A DNA stretch of 64,000 bases from Pseudobutyrivibrio sp. UBA1225 (GCA_002309345.1 DBWZ01000091.1:1-64000), one strand, 5' to 3'; counted from the first letter of the stretch, positions 9,910-19,706 are shown. The notes: a model not told the origin generated them from the sequence alone. Translations and numbers: made by a program.

Positions 9910-12159
9910 ATGAAAGTAGATGAGTATATCAAGATTAGATTTGGTAGACATATGAATCAATGCACCAACGAGGAGATTTACATCGGCCTACTAGAATACA
10001 TCAAAGATAAGGCACAGGATAAGGAAATCGCCGGCGGAAAGAAAAAGCTCTACTACATCAGCGCCGAGTTCCTCATCGGAAAGCTTTTATCAAACAATCT
10101 TATCAATCTAGGTCTGTATGACCAGGTGAAGGCAGAACTTGAGGCAAACGGGAAATCTCTTGCTGAAATAGAAGAAATCGAGGTGGAGCCATCCCTTGGT
10201 AATGGTGGACTTGGTCGGCTTGCAGCGTGCTTCTTGGATTCTATAGCCACCCTCGGGTTGAACGGTGATGGTGTTGGGTTGGCTTATCACATGGGACTTT
10301 TCAAGCAGGTATTCAAGAACAACCTGCAAAAAGAAGAGCCAAATCCTTGGATGTCAGAGCATAGCTGGATGACCAAAACCGAGAAGACCTATCAGGTGGA
10401 TTTTGGTGGCTTCAACGTTCAGTCTAGGATGTACGATATCGATGTTACAGGCTACGATTCTGTGACAACCAAGCTCCACTTATTCGATGTTGAGACTGTG
10501 GATGAATCGATTATTACAAGTGGCATCGATTTTGATAAGAGTGAGTTTGAGAAGAATCTTACGCTTTTCCTCTATCCGGATGATTCCGATGATAACGGTA
10601 GATTGCTGCGAGTTTACCAGCAGTATTTTATGGTGAGCAATGCAGCTCAGCTTATTATAGATGAGGCGCTGGAAAAGGGATCAAAGCTATACGACCTTGC
10701 AGATTACGCTGTGATTCAGATTAACGATACCCATCCATCAATGGTAATTCCAGAGCTCATCAGACTCCTTCAGATTCGTGGACTTACCATGGACGAGGCA
10801 ATCAGCGTGGTCTCAAAATGCTGCGCTTACACCAATCATACAATCCTAGCTGAGGCTCTTGAAAAATGGCCTATAAAATTTATGATGAAGGCTGTTCCGC
10901 AGCTTATGCCAATTATCCGCGAACTGCACAACCGCATAGCCAAGAGAATTCCAGATCCTGACGTAGCTATCATCCGTGATGGACTCGTGCACATGGCGCA
11001 TATGGATATTCACTATGGTATTTCCATCAACGGCGTTGCGGCCTTGCACACAGAAATTTTGAAGGAGACTGAGCTTCACAAGTTTTATAAGATTTATCCT
11101 GAAAAGTTCAACAATAAGACAAACGGAATTACTTTCCGTCGCTGGTTGCTATACTGCAATCCTGAGCTTGCAACCCTTGTGGAGGAGCTCATCGGACCGG
11201 GCTTCAAGAAGGATGCCACCCAGCTGAAAAAGCTTGAACAGTTCATTAACGATGATGGGGTTGCTCAGAAGTTCTTGGATGTGAAGAATCAGCGAAAGTC
11301 TGTTTTGAAGGATTATTTGGCGAAGACGCAGGATATCCAGCTTGACGAGAATAGCATCTACGACATACAAATCAAACGACTTCATGAATATAAGCGTCAG
11401 CAGATGAACGCTCTTTACGTCATCAACAAGTATTTTGAGATTAAGGCGGGTAAGAAGCCTGTGCGTCCAATCACTGTGATTTTTGGTGCGAAAGCGGCTC
11501 CGGCATACGTGATTGCAAAGGATATCATCCATCTTATCCTCTGCTTGTCAGAGATTATTGCAAAGGATCCGGAGGTGAGCCCATATCTCAAGGTTGTGAT
11601 GGTTGAAAACTACAACGTAACCTTGGCGGAGAAGCTTATTCCAGCCTGTGATATTCACGAGCAGATTTCCCTTGCATCCAAGGAAGCTTCGGGTACATCG
11701 AACATGAAGTTCATGCTAAACGGCGCAATCGCAATCGGCACAATGGATGGCGCAAACGTAGAGATGCACCAGTTTGTGGGCGATGACAACATCTTCATTT
11801 TTGGTGACGATTCGGATACAGTTATAAAGCGCTACGAGGATGCAAGCTACGTTTCAAAAGATTACTACGCTAAGGATGCAAACCTTAAAAAGTGCGTTGA
11901 TTTCATAATCTCCGACAAAATGCTTGCGGTTGGGCAGAAGGAAAATCTGCAGCGCCTTTATGATGAGCTGCTAAACAAGGACTGGTTCATGACCTTCCCT
12001 GATTTCAAGGATTACTGCGCTACAAAGGAAAAGGCTTATGGAGCATACGAGAATCGCCTTGAGTGGGGACGCAAGATGATAAAGAACATTGCCAATGCAG
12101 GATTCTTCTCTAGCGACCGCACAATTGCCCAGTATAATCAGGACATTTGGAAGCTCTAG
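9910..12159 (+). CDS. glgP: Glycogen/starch/maltodextrin phosphorylase
   Basis: 749 residues, a GT35 phosphorylase that releases glucose-1-phosphate from alpha-1,4-glucans. The family pyridoxal-phosphate site is present ([15 protein letters not shown], with Lys600 as the cofactor lysine), as are [12 protein letters not shown] near residue 100 and NDTHP near 276. It is shorter than the usual 800-840 residues, mainly because the N-terminus is compact, as in many Firmicutes enzymes. The GAGGAGG ribosome site is 6-7 bases before the ATG. It stands alone, divergent from an AraC regulator, which is the likely controller. Confidence 0.97.
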   Translation: MKVDEYIKIRFGRHMNQCTNEEIYIGLLEYIKDKAQDKEIAGGKKKLYYISAEFLIGKLLSNNLINLGLYDQVKAELEANGKSLAEIEEIEVEPSLGNGGLGRLAACFLDSIATLGLNGDGVGLAYHMGLFKQVFKNNLQKEEPNPWMSEHSWMTKTEKTYQVDFGGFNVQSRMYDIDVTGYDSVTTKLHLFDVETVDESIITSGIDFDKSEFEKNLTLFLYPDDSDDNGRLLRVYQQYFMVSNAAQLIIDEALEKGSKLYDLADYAVIQINDTHPSMVIPELIRLLQIRGLTMDEAISVVSKCCAYTNHTILAEALEKWPIKFMMKAVPQLMPIIRELHNRIAKRIPDPDVAIIRDGLVHMAHMDIHYGISINGVAALHTEILKETELHKFYKIYPEKFNNKTNGITFRRWLLYCNPELATLVEELIGPGFKKDATQLKKLEQFINDDGVAQKFLDVKNQRKSVLKDYLAKTQDIQLDENSIYDIQIKRLHEYKRQQMNALYVINKYFEIKAGKKPVRPITVIFGAKAAPAYVIAKDIIHLILCLSEIIAKDPEVSPYLKVVMVENYNVTLAEKLIPACDIHEQISLASKEASGTSNMKFMLNGAIAIGTMDGANVEMHQFVGDDNIFIFGDDSDTVIKRYEDASYVSKDYYAKDANLKKCVDFIISDKMLAVGQKENLQRLYDELLNKDWFMTFPDFKDYCATKEKAYGAYENRLEWGRKMIKNIANAGFFSSDRTIAQYNQDIWKL

Positions 12160-12328
12160 ATTTATTCTTTATTATGAAAATATAAAGTAAGTGTGTCCGC
12201 TAAGAAGGATTTTTGTTTGTAAAATGAAATTTCTCGCAAGTATTTGTATATGTTGATTTTGTATTTGTACCATGATAGAATTGTCCTAGTTGCGGCTCAG
12301 ACGGAGCCATAGATTAGGAGGATAGTTT

Positions 12329-12805
12329 ATGCCAACATGGGTGATAGTGTTGCTGATAGTTATCGTGGTTATGGCAGCCTTGATTTTCTGGATGAACAAA
12401 AGATACAAAAAGGCTCAAGACCAGATGGCAAAGCAAGAAGAGCAGATGGCTGCAGTTGCACAGCAGGTATCAATGCTTATCATTGACAAGAAGCGTATGA
12501 AGTTTAAGGATGCAGATCTTCCTGCGGGTGTACTTAGCTCAGTACCATGGTACCAGAAGGGATTAAAGGTTCCTGTTGTTAAGGCTAAGGTTGGCCCTCA
12601 GATGATGACTCTCCTTTGCAAGGAAGAAATCTTCGATGATATGCCAGTCAAAAAAGAAGTTAAGGCCACGGTTTCAGGCCTATACATTACCAAAGTCAAA
12701 GGACTTCGCGGTTCTAACACTCAAGCAGACACCAAAAAGAAAAAGGGTCTCAGAGCTTGGGCAATCCGCAAGCGTAAAGAGCTTGCCGAGCAAAGCCGCC
12801 AGTAA
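12329..12805 (+). CDS. Small membrane-anchored conserved hypothetical protein
   Basis: 158 residues: a membrane helix at residues 4-23, a short coiled coil rich in Gln/Lys/Ala (about 25-50), and a basic cytoplasmic domain ending in a Lys/Arg-rich tail. An AGGAGG ribosome site precedes the ATG, and an inverted repeat GGCTC/GAGCC lies just upstream. No family was recognised. The bidirectional terminator downstream separates it from the convergent AT-rich gene. Confidence 0.7.
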   Translation: MPTWVIVLLIVIVVMAALIFWMNKRYKKAQDQMAKQEEQMAAVAQQVSMLIIDKKRMKFKDADLPAGVLSSVPWYQKGLKVPVVKAKVGPQMMTLLCKEEIFDDMPVKKEVKATVSGLYITKVKGLRGSNTQADTKKKKGLRAWAIRKRKELAEQSRQ

Positions 12806-12838
12806 AGACATATTCTTTGGTCATAATGAAGATAAGAC

Positions 12839-12865
12839 AAGGCTGCCGCATTTCGCGGCAGCCTT
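12839..12865. terminator. Hairpin terminator, copy 1 of an identical pair
   Basis: An 11-12 bp stem (AAGGCTGCCGC and its complement) with a 4-base ATTT loop. The same 27 bases recur exactly at 14025-14051. This copy separates the small membrane protein gene from the convergent AT-rich gene. Confidence 0.85.
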
Positions 12866-12894
12866 TGAGTTTTATACCTATACAATCTTGTGAA

Positions 12895-13752
12895 CTATCC
12901 CCTTTTAAAATTAAAAAAATTCGGAAGTCCGTGTAGTTTATTATAAGCGTTACGTCCATGTTCAGCTTTAGTTTTCGTAGATGTGGTAGGTGTGTTAGTT
13001 ATACTAGATTCACCACTCCTATTTGAATTCGGATAAGGACCACTAAAACGGGCTTGTTCGGGAGAATTCAAAATTGGATTTTCTTTAATATGCTTTGGCA
13101 TAAGGCCTCGGCGCATATCCTCATGTATTGCCGTAAGAGCTTCATTATCCTTCATTAAATCAAGAATTTCTTTTCTATACTTAATGGAAGTTAAGCCTTT
13201 TTGGGATACCTTTTTTCTTAAGTGCTTGTATCTATCACTAAATTTGTCCATGAGTGCGATATCTGAGGAATAAATGCGGCTATTTGTGTCTGTTTGAGTT
13301 ATATCAAAAGTTTGATATGTATTAGCTATTGAGTTTGATAGAGTTATATTTTTACTTATTAACTCCTTAAAAGTTTCAGTTAGATGATTAATAGTCATAT
13401 TTCTTACTTTTTTGAGTCCAATATTGTTGTTTATTAATGTTGTTAATTTATTTGCTAACTCTACATCGTTAAATTCTTTGTTATTTAAATTGTCTAGTGA
13501 TTTATTATAGCGTTTATATTCTCGAATATAATCTTTTAACGTGTTATGTAAATTCGCATTATCGTTTTTATGATACATTTCAAGGATTCTAATGTTTGCT
13601 ATAATGCCTTTTAGTAATTTAATATTTTCCTCGCATTTTTCTATACAGTCTTTCTTAGGATTACTTTGTATAATACTGTCGTCGGATCCCGCTACAATTA
13701 TAGAATTTAAGAATTCCCTATCATCTTCATGCATATTATTTGGTTTTGGCAT
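12895..13752 (-). CDS. AT-rich helical cassette protein A
   Basis: 285 residues, no signal peptide or membrane segment, rich in Asn, Lys, Ile and Asp. Residues about 35-200 are predicted helical (the helix around KDYIREYKRYNKSLDNL is typical). A Ser/Thr/Asn-rich linker carries GPYPNSN (cassette D has GPYPNPN), and the tail ends in aromatic/basic LPNFFNFKRG. No known domain was recognised. The start has a strong CGGAGG site. It is convergent with the host gene on its left and has its own terminator and the shared cassette promoter, but with a 140-base leader, longer than in the other cassettes. That leader resembles the junction between genes C and B, suggesting a duplicated and shortened C-B unit. 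Confidence 0.75.
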   Translation of the reverse strand: MPKPNNMHEDDREFLNSIIVAGSDDSIIQSNPKKDCIEKCEENIKLLKGIIANIRILEMYHKNDNANLHNTLKDYIREYKRYNKSLDNLNNKEFNDVELANKLTTLINNNIGLKKVRNMTINHLTETFKELISKNITLSNSIANTYQTFDITQTDTNSRIYSSDIALMDKFSDRYKHLRKKVSQKGLTSIKYRKEILDLMKDNEALTAIHEDMRRGLMPKHIKENPILNSPEQARFSGPYPNSNRSGESSITNTPTTSTKTKAEHGRNAYNKLHGLPNFFNFKRG

Positions 13753-14024
13753 TTTTCTTTACCTCCGTTACTTATTAGTTATTTATACGTTCCCGTAGAA
13801 AGCATATCCACCTGCATCAACTCTTAGCTAGAATAGCTAGTATATTGATATAGATTTTTAAATACGCAGTGTAAGTGCCTTCTACATTTACTAATCAATA
13901 AAATGCTTCTACTTTTTTCCATTTTTAGAAAAAAAATTTTAGTTTCACCCAAAAAGATCTGATTTTTTTGCAAGAAGTTAATTGTTATGGTTTAGCATGG
14001 CTTGAAATTTGGGACAAACAGAAC
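13753..14024 (-). other. Gene-free stretch upstream of cassette A
   Basis: The part next to the gene (13753-13795) repeats the C-B intergenic sequence: both contain TAATAAGTAACGGAGG preceded by TAAATAA. The middle (13796-13890) is AT-rich with no reading frame of note. The cassette promoter is at 13892-13940. I see nothing in 13945-14024. Confidence 0.55.
13892..13940 (-). promoter_or_regulatory. Cassette promoter element, gene A
   Basis: On the minus strand: AAAATTTTTTTT, 8 bases, TGGAAAAAA, then TTGA with 20 bases between GG and TTGA. The stretch ATTTTATTGATTAGTAAAT is nearly the same as in cassette D. About 142 bases separate TTGA from the ATG. Confidence 0.65.
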
Positions 14025-14051
14025 AAGGCTGCCGCATTTCGCGGCAGCCTT
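14025..14051 (-). terminator. Hairpin terminator, copy 2 of an identical pair
   Basis: Identical over 27 bases to 12839-12865. It lies downstream of gene B and should end the C-B transcript. The flanks of both copies are also similar (a GTTTTATAC-like versus GTTATATAT-like stretch). Confidence 0.8.
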
Positions 14052-14117
14052 GTGGGTTATATATACTTGTCTTTATTCTTTATGCGTTGCAATTTCTTTA
14101 CAAATTATTTAAAAACC

Positions 14118-15173
14118 TTAACCATTGCCTCTACGCATATTAGCAAGACGGGTATTAGCGTTGTTTTGTGTGCGAGTATTTCCCATCATAGGTAAAGGAT
14201 TCGTAGGATTGAGGTTGTTATAAGGTGAATTTTGATATGAATCACCGCAATTTTGTCTTGTCCAATCAGGATTGAGTTGTTTATTTAGACTATTAAACTC
14301 ATCATCAGCTTTCTGATAATCGCTTTTTAACGCTTCATTAACATCAATCCAGGATTGTGCTACAAGTGGATCGAATTTTTTATTGTCGCCTGCCCTATAA
14401 ATCTGTTTTTCATGTTGCTTATATTGGTTTAAATATTCTTTGGCTTCTTTTGTGAATGTTGAACTAGTAGTATACATTAGTCTTCTGTCCATTTCTTGGT
14501 TAATGGAAAGAATATCCTTGGCTAGGTTTATACATTGTCTGCAATAATACAAACATATAATTTGGTTAATATCGTTAGAATAAATGTCTTTGATTTTGCG
14601 AAAAGAGTAAGGATATATTTCATTGCGGAACTCTTTATCGTCATTAGTGTCGTAGACCATAGTATGTTGGGGTAAACTATATAAATAATCTAGTTTATTA
14701 TTTAATTCTACGCAATCTTCATCTACCATGCGATAATATGACTCATATTTATCTATTTTTTTTACTATCAAATCCTTACAAACGTTATAGAAAAACGTTT
14801 TTTCATGGGAAAAATCATTTTTATATTCATCTATCTTATCACGAAATTTTTCTGTTCTATCAAGCAGCATTTCGTATTCTTTTTTTAAAGATTCTACATC
14901 TCGTTTTTCTACACCTTGCTTATCTTTATTTGGAGATATTATTTCAATATTATTAACTCCTTGAATCATAAAACTTTTCGAGTTGTCTTCTGAATAGCTC
15001 TCATCTATTATGAGTGTTTTATCAAAATATTCCTCAAAAGGCTCCTTACTATGATTGCTTGTTGAAGTGCTTGCTTCGTTACGCTTGTCATTTAAATTGT
15101 TATTTGTAATGCTTGTTGAAGTGCTTGCTTCGTTACGTGGGTCATTTTGTAAATTGAAATTTCTGTTTAACAT
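14118..15173 (-). CDS. AT-rich helical cassette protein B
   Basis: 351 residues, no signal peptide or membrane segment. The N-terminus carries two copies of RNEASTSTS, encoded by a 27-base direct repeat (15057-15083 and 15111-15137, period 54 bases or 18 codons). A long helical region follows (about 65-280, heptad-like Leu/Ile/Tyr spacing), then an Asn/Pro-rich tail with SPYNNLNPTNP and a basic end MRRGNG. No family was recognised. It is the second gene of a C-B operon: the gap to C is only 25 bases and holds a CGGAGG ribosome site. Composition is far more AT-rich than the polysaccharide genes. Confidence 0.72.
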   Translation of the reverse strand: MLNRNFNLQNDPRNEASTSTSITNNNLNDKRNEASTSTSNHSKEPFEEYFDKTLIIDESYSEDNSKSFMIQGVNNIEIISPNKDKQGVEKRDVESLKKEYEMLLDRTEKFRDKIDEYKNDFSHEKTFFYNVCKDLIVKKIDKYESYYRMVDEDCVELNNKLDYLYSLPQHTMVYDTNDDKEFRNEIYPYSFRKIKDIYSNDINQIICLYYCRQCINLAKDILSINQEMDRRLMYTTSSTFTKEAKEYLNQYKQHEKQIYRAGDNKKFDPLVAQSWIDVNEALKSDYQKADDEFNSLNKQLNPDWTRQNCGDSYQNSPYNNLNPTNPLPMMGNTRTQNNANTRLANMRRGNG

Positions 15174-15198
15174 TTTCTTTTCCTCCGTTACTTATTAA

Positions 15199-16269
15199 TT
15201 ATTTAAAATACTGTCGTTTTTTATTGAATTTAATCGTTGGTTTATGTTTTTTACTTATGGGTTCGCGATTTTCAGGCAAATCTTTATATTTATTAATTTG
15301 ATAATTTCGAACTCCATTTATATCCTGAGTAATCTTTATACGGTTATCGAGCTCTTTTACTATATTGCTATATTTATTCACGATGCCACTAAGTTCTTCT
15401 CCCCTTATTTTCATGTCAAATAGCAATTGTTCTTTTCTATTTAAATCTACTTCGTTATAATTGTCTATTTCTCTAGGATTTAATCGTATGTTTTCTAACT
15501 GTTCGCAAATTTTTATGATATTTACAAATGTATTTCTGTAGTAAGAATAATTAAATTTTGGTTCATATACTGCATTCTTTATGTGGTGACTATTAATTAT
15601 CGCCAAAGCGTGGTTTGCTATAAGTTTTGTAACATATGTTAGCTCTAAAATTTCGGCTTGATTATCAAATATAGTTGACTTTAATTTATTCTCACATTCT
15701 CCAAGATATTTATTTATGCGGGTATTGCTAGGGATGGAATCAATCCAATCTTGTATATCATTAATATCTTTTACGTATTCACGAGTCTTTTGCTCCGAAA
15801 GGCCATCGTGTAATCTAGAATAATTTTCCATGGCGCTCATAGTTTTTTCAATCATATCTTGGATATATATTAACTTGTCATAAATAGTTGATATTCTTTT
15901 TTTTACGTGGTTTACAAATTCTATATTGCGATCGTTTACAACCCAAGTGTCATCCATATAATTTAATACTTTATAAGAAAAGTCTATTCTTTTAGAAACA
16001 TTACTTCTGATAAGTTTCAAAGTGTTTTCAGTGCTGTTAGCTCGTTGCATTGGTGTGATATTAGGTTGTTCTATGTTAAAAACTCTACCAACAGGTTGAT
16101 TTGAGCTAGTAGTTCCTTCAGCATTAACATTTAAACTGTCAACACGCTCCAAGTTTTCAGAAGTTGAAGGTGTGTGTTCCCTGGAAAAGTTGACATTAGA
16201 ATTTATAGACTCTTCAAGCTTTGCTATTGAATCATCTAAATCTGTGGTATTTATAAAACTTTGATCCAT
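15199..16269 (-). CDS. AT-rich helical cassette protein C
   Basis: 356 residues. An N-terminal Ser/Thr/Asn-rich region (about 1-85) is followed by a mostly helical body (about 90-325) with many Asn, Asp, Ile and Lys, and a basic aromatic tail IKFNKKRQYFK. There is no signal peptide, membrane segment or catalytic motif I can name. The ribosome site is AAAGGA about 9 bases before the ATG. It is the first gene of the C-B operon, and the shared cassette promoter lies about 64 bases upstream of the start. Confidence 0.72.
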   Translation of the reverse strand: MDQSFINTTDLDDSIAKLEESINSNVNFSREHTPSTSENLERVDSLNVNAEGTTSSNQPVGRVFNIEQPNITPMQRANSTENTLKLIRSNVSKRIDFSYKVLNYMDDTWVVNDRNIEFVNHVKKRISTIYDKLIYIQDMIEKTMSAMENYSRLHDGLSEQKTREYVKDINDIQDWIDSIPSNTRINKYLGECENKLKSTIFDNQAEILELTYVTKLIANHALAIINSHHIKNAVYEPKFNYSYYRNTFVNIIKICEQLENIRLNPREIDNYNEVDLNRKEQLLFDMKIRGEELSGIVNKYSNIVKELDNRIKITQDINGVRNYQINKYKDLPENREPISKKHKPTIKFNKKRQYFK

Positions 16270-16330
16270 TATTTTAATTCCTTTCTTATTCCTTTAAATT
16301 GTTTTACTTTACTATCTCCTTCATTTCATA

Positions 16331-16377
16331 TATCAAAAAAAATTTTTATTTTTTTCCATTTCAATTAAAAAATTTTT
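16331..16377 (-). promoter_or_regulatory. Cassette promoter element, C-B operon
   Basis: On the minus strand: AAAAATTTTTT, 9 bases, TGGAAAAAAA, and TTGA with 19 bases between GG and TTGA, followed by TATATG. TTGA lies 64 bases before the ATG. Confidence 0.65.
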
Positions 16378-16474
16378 AAAATGCACAAATTATTTGTTAG
16401 TACAGCCACGAAATATATTTAGCGTGTCGATATTTGTGGATTAGAAATTAGTTTGAGAACTGTTGAACTTGGAA

Positions 16475-16680
16475 AAGTATTACTAATATGGAAATCCTAG
16501 GTAGAGTAATACTTCCGTGTTCACAAACACCAAAAAAACAGCCTAAATGTGACGGGAAAAGTATTACTAATGCAAAAATTTAGAGAAAGTAATACTTGAG
16601 ATGAGTCAAAAATCGATGATATTGATGAAAATTCACAAAATAAGTATTAGTAGCCCCCGAAATAGCAAAAAGTAATACTT
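16475..16680. repeat. Array of three evenly spaced inverted repeats
   Basis: Each unit is AAGTATTACT, a 19-20 base spacer, AGTAATACTT. Left arms start at 16475, 16559 and 16642 (the third with one mismatch); right arms start at 16505, 16588 and 16671, exactly 83 bases apart. The sequences inside the arms and the 44-base gaps between units are not conserved. 83 bases is about eight helical turns, so all copies would face the same side of the DNA. Confidence 0.8.
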
Positions 16681-16695
16681 TTACGGATTTGAACA

Positions 16696-16925
16696 GCCCC
16701 AAATCCTCCAAAATCTTCCCAAGCTTTCCACCACCCAAATCCTCCAAAATCTTCCCAAGCTACCCTCCACCCAAAGCATATCCCCAAATCTCCCCAACCA
16801 TCTACACACTGTATCCCCAAAAATCCCCCAAGCTACCCTCCACCCAAAGCATCCCCAAATGTCCCCAACCATCTACACACTGTATCCCCAAAAATCCCCC
16901 AAGCCCTCCTACACACAATGTATTC
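16696..16925. repeat. C-rich tandem repeat (about 36-base and 71-73-base periods)
   Basis: A unit of about 36 bases beginning CCCAAATCCTCC recurs at 16698 and 16734, then merges into a longer unit (CAAGCTACCCTCCACCC...) at 16756, 16829 and partly 16900. The plus strand is almost free of G. The minus strand carries several runs of four or five G with short spacers. Confidence 0.8.
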
Positions 16926-17058
16926 CAAAATCCCCTCTAAAGTGCTAGAATACAGTTAGTAGCGGGGAGATAATGGTTTTCTATTTCATGAAAAAGTGGG
17001 CTAGTACAATACTAGATTTTCTGGGAGAAAATCAAAACAATATTGATGGAGGGGTAAT

Positions 17059-17913
17059 ATGAGAAAAATTCACTTCAAAAGGGTTATAGCAACCTTAGCA
17101 TGTCTCTTTTTCGGGATAGGTTTATTCCCAGCACTACCAGCTAAAGCAGCAGCAAATGTTGATTTACAGGCTTGTTCGCAGGTCTTTGATTGCAATTATT
17201 ATGCTGCAATGTATCCAGATGTGGCTGCATCTGAGAACGGAAGTCCTTTAGGGCTTTTGAATCATTACATTTATTTTGGAATAAATGAGGGCAGAAATCC
17301 TAGCGCATCCTTCAATGCGACAGATTATATGCTCAAGAATCCAGATCTTAAGGCCGTTTACGGCGACAATCTATTGGCTTATGTTCATCACTACGTATCA
17401 GCCGGCAAGGCAGAAGGTCGTGACGCTACACCTTCAGTGGGCGCAGAGCTTGCAGCTCCACAAAGCTACACATTGCTAGGTACTTATGCTACTGAGTATG
17501 ATGCGGCAGCTGCTAGAGCCAAGAACATTGCACTTGCATCTAGCTTTGTAAATGGAACAGTGGTTGCTCCAGGTGGCACATTCTCTGCAACTAGAGCAAT
17601 TGGACCACGTAGCGTTTCAAGAGGATACGTTGAGGCGCCAGTCTTTATTAACAAGCAGCACTCCAAAGGAATAGGTGGAGGTGTTTGCCAGGTTTCTTCT
17701 ACTATATACGCAGCATCAAAGATGGCAGGTATCAAGGCTTCAGAAAGACATCCACATTCATTGCCAGTCAACTACTTACCACCAGGATGGGATGCAACAA
17801 TCTCAGGAAGCTCTTTAGATATGAAGTTCAAGAATCCATATAACAAGAATCTTATCGTTTATATCACTGCAAATAATGGTGTGTTGACAGCTGCGTTATA
17901 CTTGCAAAATTAA
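17059..17913 (+). CDS. Secreted VanW-domain surface protein
   Basis: 284 residues with a signal peptide (about 1-31, cleavage near AKA-AA). Two copies of a repeat with the plan F-N/D-x-x-Y/D-Y, PDV/PDL, HY, G-x-x-E-G-R follow (about 40-85 and 86-125). A C-terminal VanW domain (about 140-280) contains the family signature GGGVCQVSSTIY. VanW proteins are widespread envelope proteins in Firmicutes whose biochemical role is not settled. The GGAGGGG ribosome site precedes the ATG. The tandem repeat just upstream could affect its expression. Confidence 0.88.
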   Translation: MRKIHFKRVIATLACLFFGIGLFPALPAKAAANVDLQACSQVFDCNYYAAMYPDVAASENGSPLGLLNHYIYFGINEGRNPSASFNATDYMLKNPDLKAVYGDNLLAYVHHYVSAGKAEGRDATPSVGAELAAPQSYTLLGTYATEYDAAAARAKNIALASSFVNGTVVAPGGTFSATRAIGPRSVSRGYVEAPVFINKQHSKGIGGGVCQVSSTIYAASKMAGIKASERHPHSLPVNYLPPGWDATISGSSLDMKFKNPYNKNLIVYITANNGVLTAALYLQN

Positions 17914-18058
17914 ATCGTGGTTTATGTGGTTATGTAACGAAAATAATGCTATAATCTATTTAAGAAGAGTCTCAAATAAGAGTTGCTTCTAAAATGATAT
18001 ATAAACTCTCTTATAGAGAACAAAGAAGTTACAATATAGTTCTTAATGGAGTAATAGT

Positions 18059-19666
18059 TTGGAAGAAGTATATAGCAAACAATCACCAGAGGTGGTTGAC
18101 CTTATCAACAGAATAAATGAAACACGCAAGGTGGATAATGCCAAACACCTTGATTTAGCATGTGATTTGTTTGATCTGGCACAGGAAAAGGGCAACGAAG
18201 ATCTCAAGGATTATGCCAGCTGTGTGTTAGGTGATGCCAGTTGTCAAAATCAGGATTTCTCTCAGGCTTTATACTACCTTTCTTCTGGAATTACAGGTTT
18301 AGTCAAGACTGACGAATACCAGCTTATATGTCGATGCTACAATGAGCTAGGTATTATATACCATAGCATGGGCAACTTCATTACCAGTGAAGAAAGCTAC
18401 ATCAACTGTATTGATATAGCAAGAGCGCATCGTCTCTATGTTGAAGAGGCTATAGCTTGTGCAAATTTTGCCACACTTTGTGAAGAAATGGACGCTTTTC
18501 AGGATTCTATCGAATATCACTATCGCGGCATCGAGTGTTGTGGTTTCATAGAGGACCCAGAGGTCAAAGCAGATTTGTTAATTGGAGAGTATGCTCTCAT
18601 TTCAAAGGTCTATGTCGTTCAAGATAAAATTGACAATGCTGAATATGTTATCGAAGAGATGGAACGTCTCATATCAGAGCATCCAGAATTTGATAAAGAC
18701 ATTGATGTAAATATTGCCAGATGGTATTATCACAGGGCTTGTGGCAATGTCGATTTGGCAAGCAAATACAAGGCTAATTGTATTGAGGCTTTTTATCAAT
18801 TCGAAGATTTCGTCATAAACTTTGATGAGACTTTAGCTTTGGTTAGCATGATGCTTTCAGACGAAGAATACGAAGAACTCGAAAAAATCTTCAAGCACAT
18901 TGATTCTCAAGAGCTTGATGACGAAATGATTAATCTTCGTCTTCATTTTGAAAAATACAAGATTGTTATGTATGAAAAACGTGGTCAAAAGAAGCATATG
19001 ATGGAATGTGCCTACAAATATTTCCAGTACCACTCAAAGCAGTCTGAGGACAACAAAAAATCCTTTACAACCACACTTAGACTTAGGGCTGAACTTGTGC
19101 AGCAAAAGACTCGCAATATGTTCTTATCTGCGGCAGCTGAGACCGATCCGCTCACAGGAATAGCCAACAGATTCAAGGTTAACACTGTAATCGACGAGCT
19201 ATTTACATGGGCAAACAACGAGGGTAAGAGCTTAGGTGTTGAGATGATGGATATCGACTATTTCAAAGATGTCAACGACACATACGGTCATGCTAAGGGT
19301 GACGAGGTGCTCAAAGAATTGGGTAATATCCTTAGAAGGGTCGAGGATGAAAAAGTATTCGTAGCAAGATATGGCGGAGACGAATTCATCCTATACTATT
19401 ACGACATGTCGGATGAAGAGATAATCGAAGTAGCCAGATTTATCCGCGAATCTATGGAACAAGTTGGTGAAGATCTAGGAATAGGCAAGCTTACTGTTTC
19501 GCAAGGGATAGTCAATCATTTGCCAAGACAGATGAGCAGAGCGTGGGATTACTTGAATGCAGCTGATTTGGCATTGTATTTTGTAAAGAACCATGGCAAG
19601 GCAAACGCAAGACTGATTCATCGTGCGACAGATATTCAAACTCAAGAATGGAAGAAAGTTTTTTGA
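18059..19666 (+). CDS. TPR-GGDEF diguanylate cyclase
   Basis: 535 residues. The N-terminal 340 residues are helical repeats of the TPR type with no membrane segment. Residues about 365-525 form a GGDEF domain with DPLTGIANR, the metal-binding MMDIDYFK and an intact active site RYGGDEF, so c-di-GMP synthesis is expected. The usual RxxD inhibitory site five residues before GGDEF is absent. Translation starts at TTG 18059, supported by GGAG 8 bases upstream. The TPR half probably receives a cytoplasmic signal or partner protein. Confidence 0.9.
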   Translation: MEEVYSKQSPEVVDLINRINETRKVDNAKHLDLACDLFDLAQEKGNEDLKDYASCVLGDASCQNQDFSQALYYLSSGITGLVKTDEYQLICRCYNELGIIYHSMGNFITSEESYINCIDIARAHRLYVEEAIACANFATLCEEMDAFQDSIEYHYRGIECCGFIEDPEVKADLLIGEYALISKVYVVQDKIDNAEYVIEEMERLISEHPEFDKDIDVNIARWYYHRACGNVDLASKYKANCIEAFYQFEDFVINFDETLALVSMMLSDEEYEELEKIFKHIDSQELDDEMINLRLHFEKYKIVMYEKRGQKKHMMECAYKYFQYHSKQSEDNKKSFTTTLRLRAELVQQKTRNMFLSAAAETDPLTGIANRFKVNTVIDELFTWANNEGKSLGVEMMDIDYFKDVNDTYGHAKGDEVLKELGNILRRVEDEKVFVARYGGDEFILYYYDMSDEEIIEVARFIRESMEQVGEDLGIGKLTVSQGIVNHLPRQMSRAWDYLNAADLALYFVKNHGKANARLIHRATDIQTQEWKKVF

Positions 19667-19706
19667 CACTTTCTTCATTATATTTTAAAATAAATAAAGA
19701 CTTATA

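Larger units (their letters stand above)
16378..17058. other. Long non-coding stretch between cassette C and the VanW gene
   Basis: It contains three spaced inverted repeats (16475-16680), a C-rich tandem repeat (16696-16925) and the promoter region of the VanW-type gene, whose GGAGGGG ribosome site is at about 17048. A Pro-rich reading frame of 83 codons through the C-rich repeat has a TTG start and no ribosome site, so I do not count it as a gene. Confidence 0.6.

Noticed and set aside
16475..16680. CRISPR array (39-40 base units with 44-base gaps)
   Set aside because: Only the 10-base ends of the units are conserved, the centres differ completely, there are three units and no cas gene is present.
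16689..16940. Pro-rich 83-codon protein through the C-rich repeat
   Set aside because: TTG start without a ribosome site; the frame is open because the repeat lacks stop-forming sequences.
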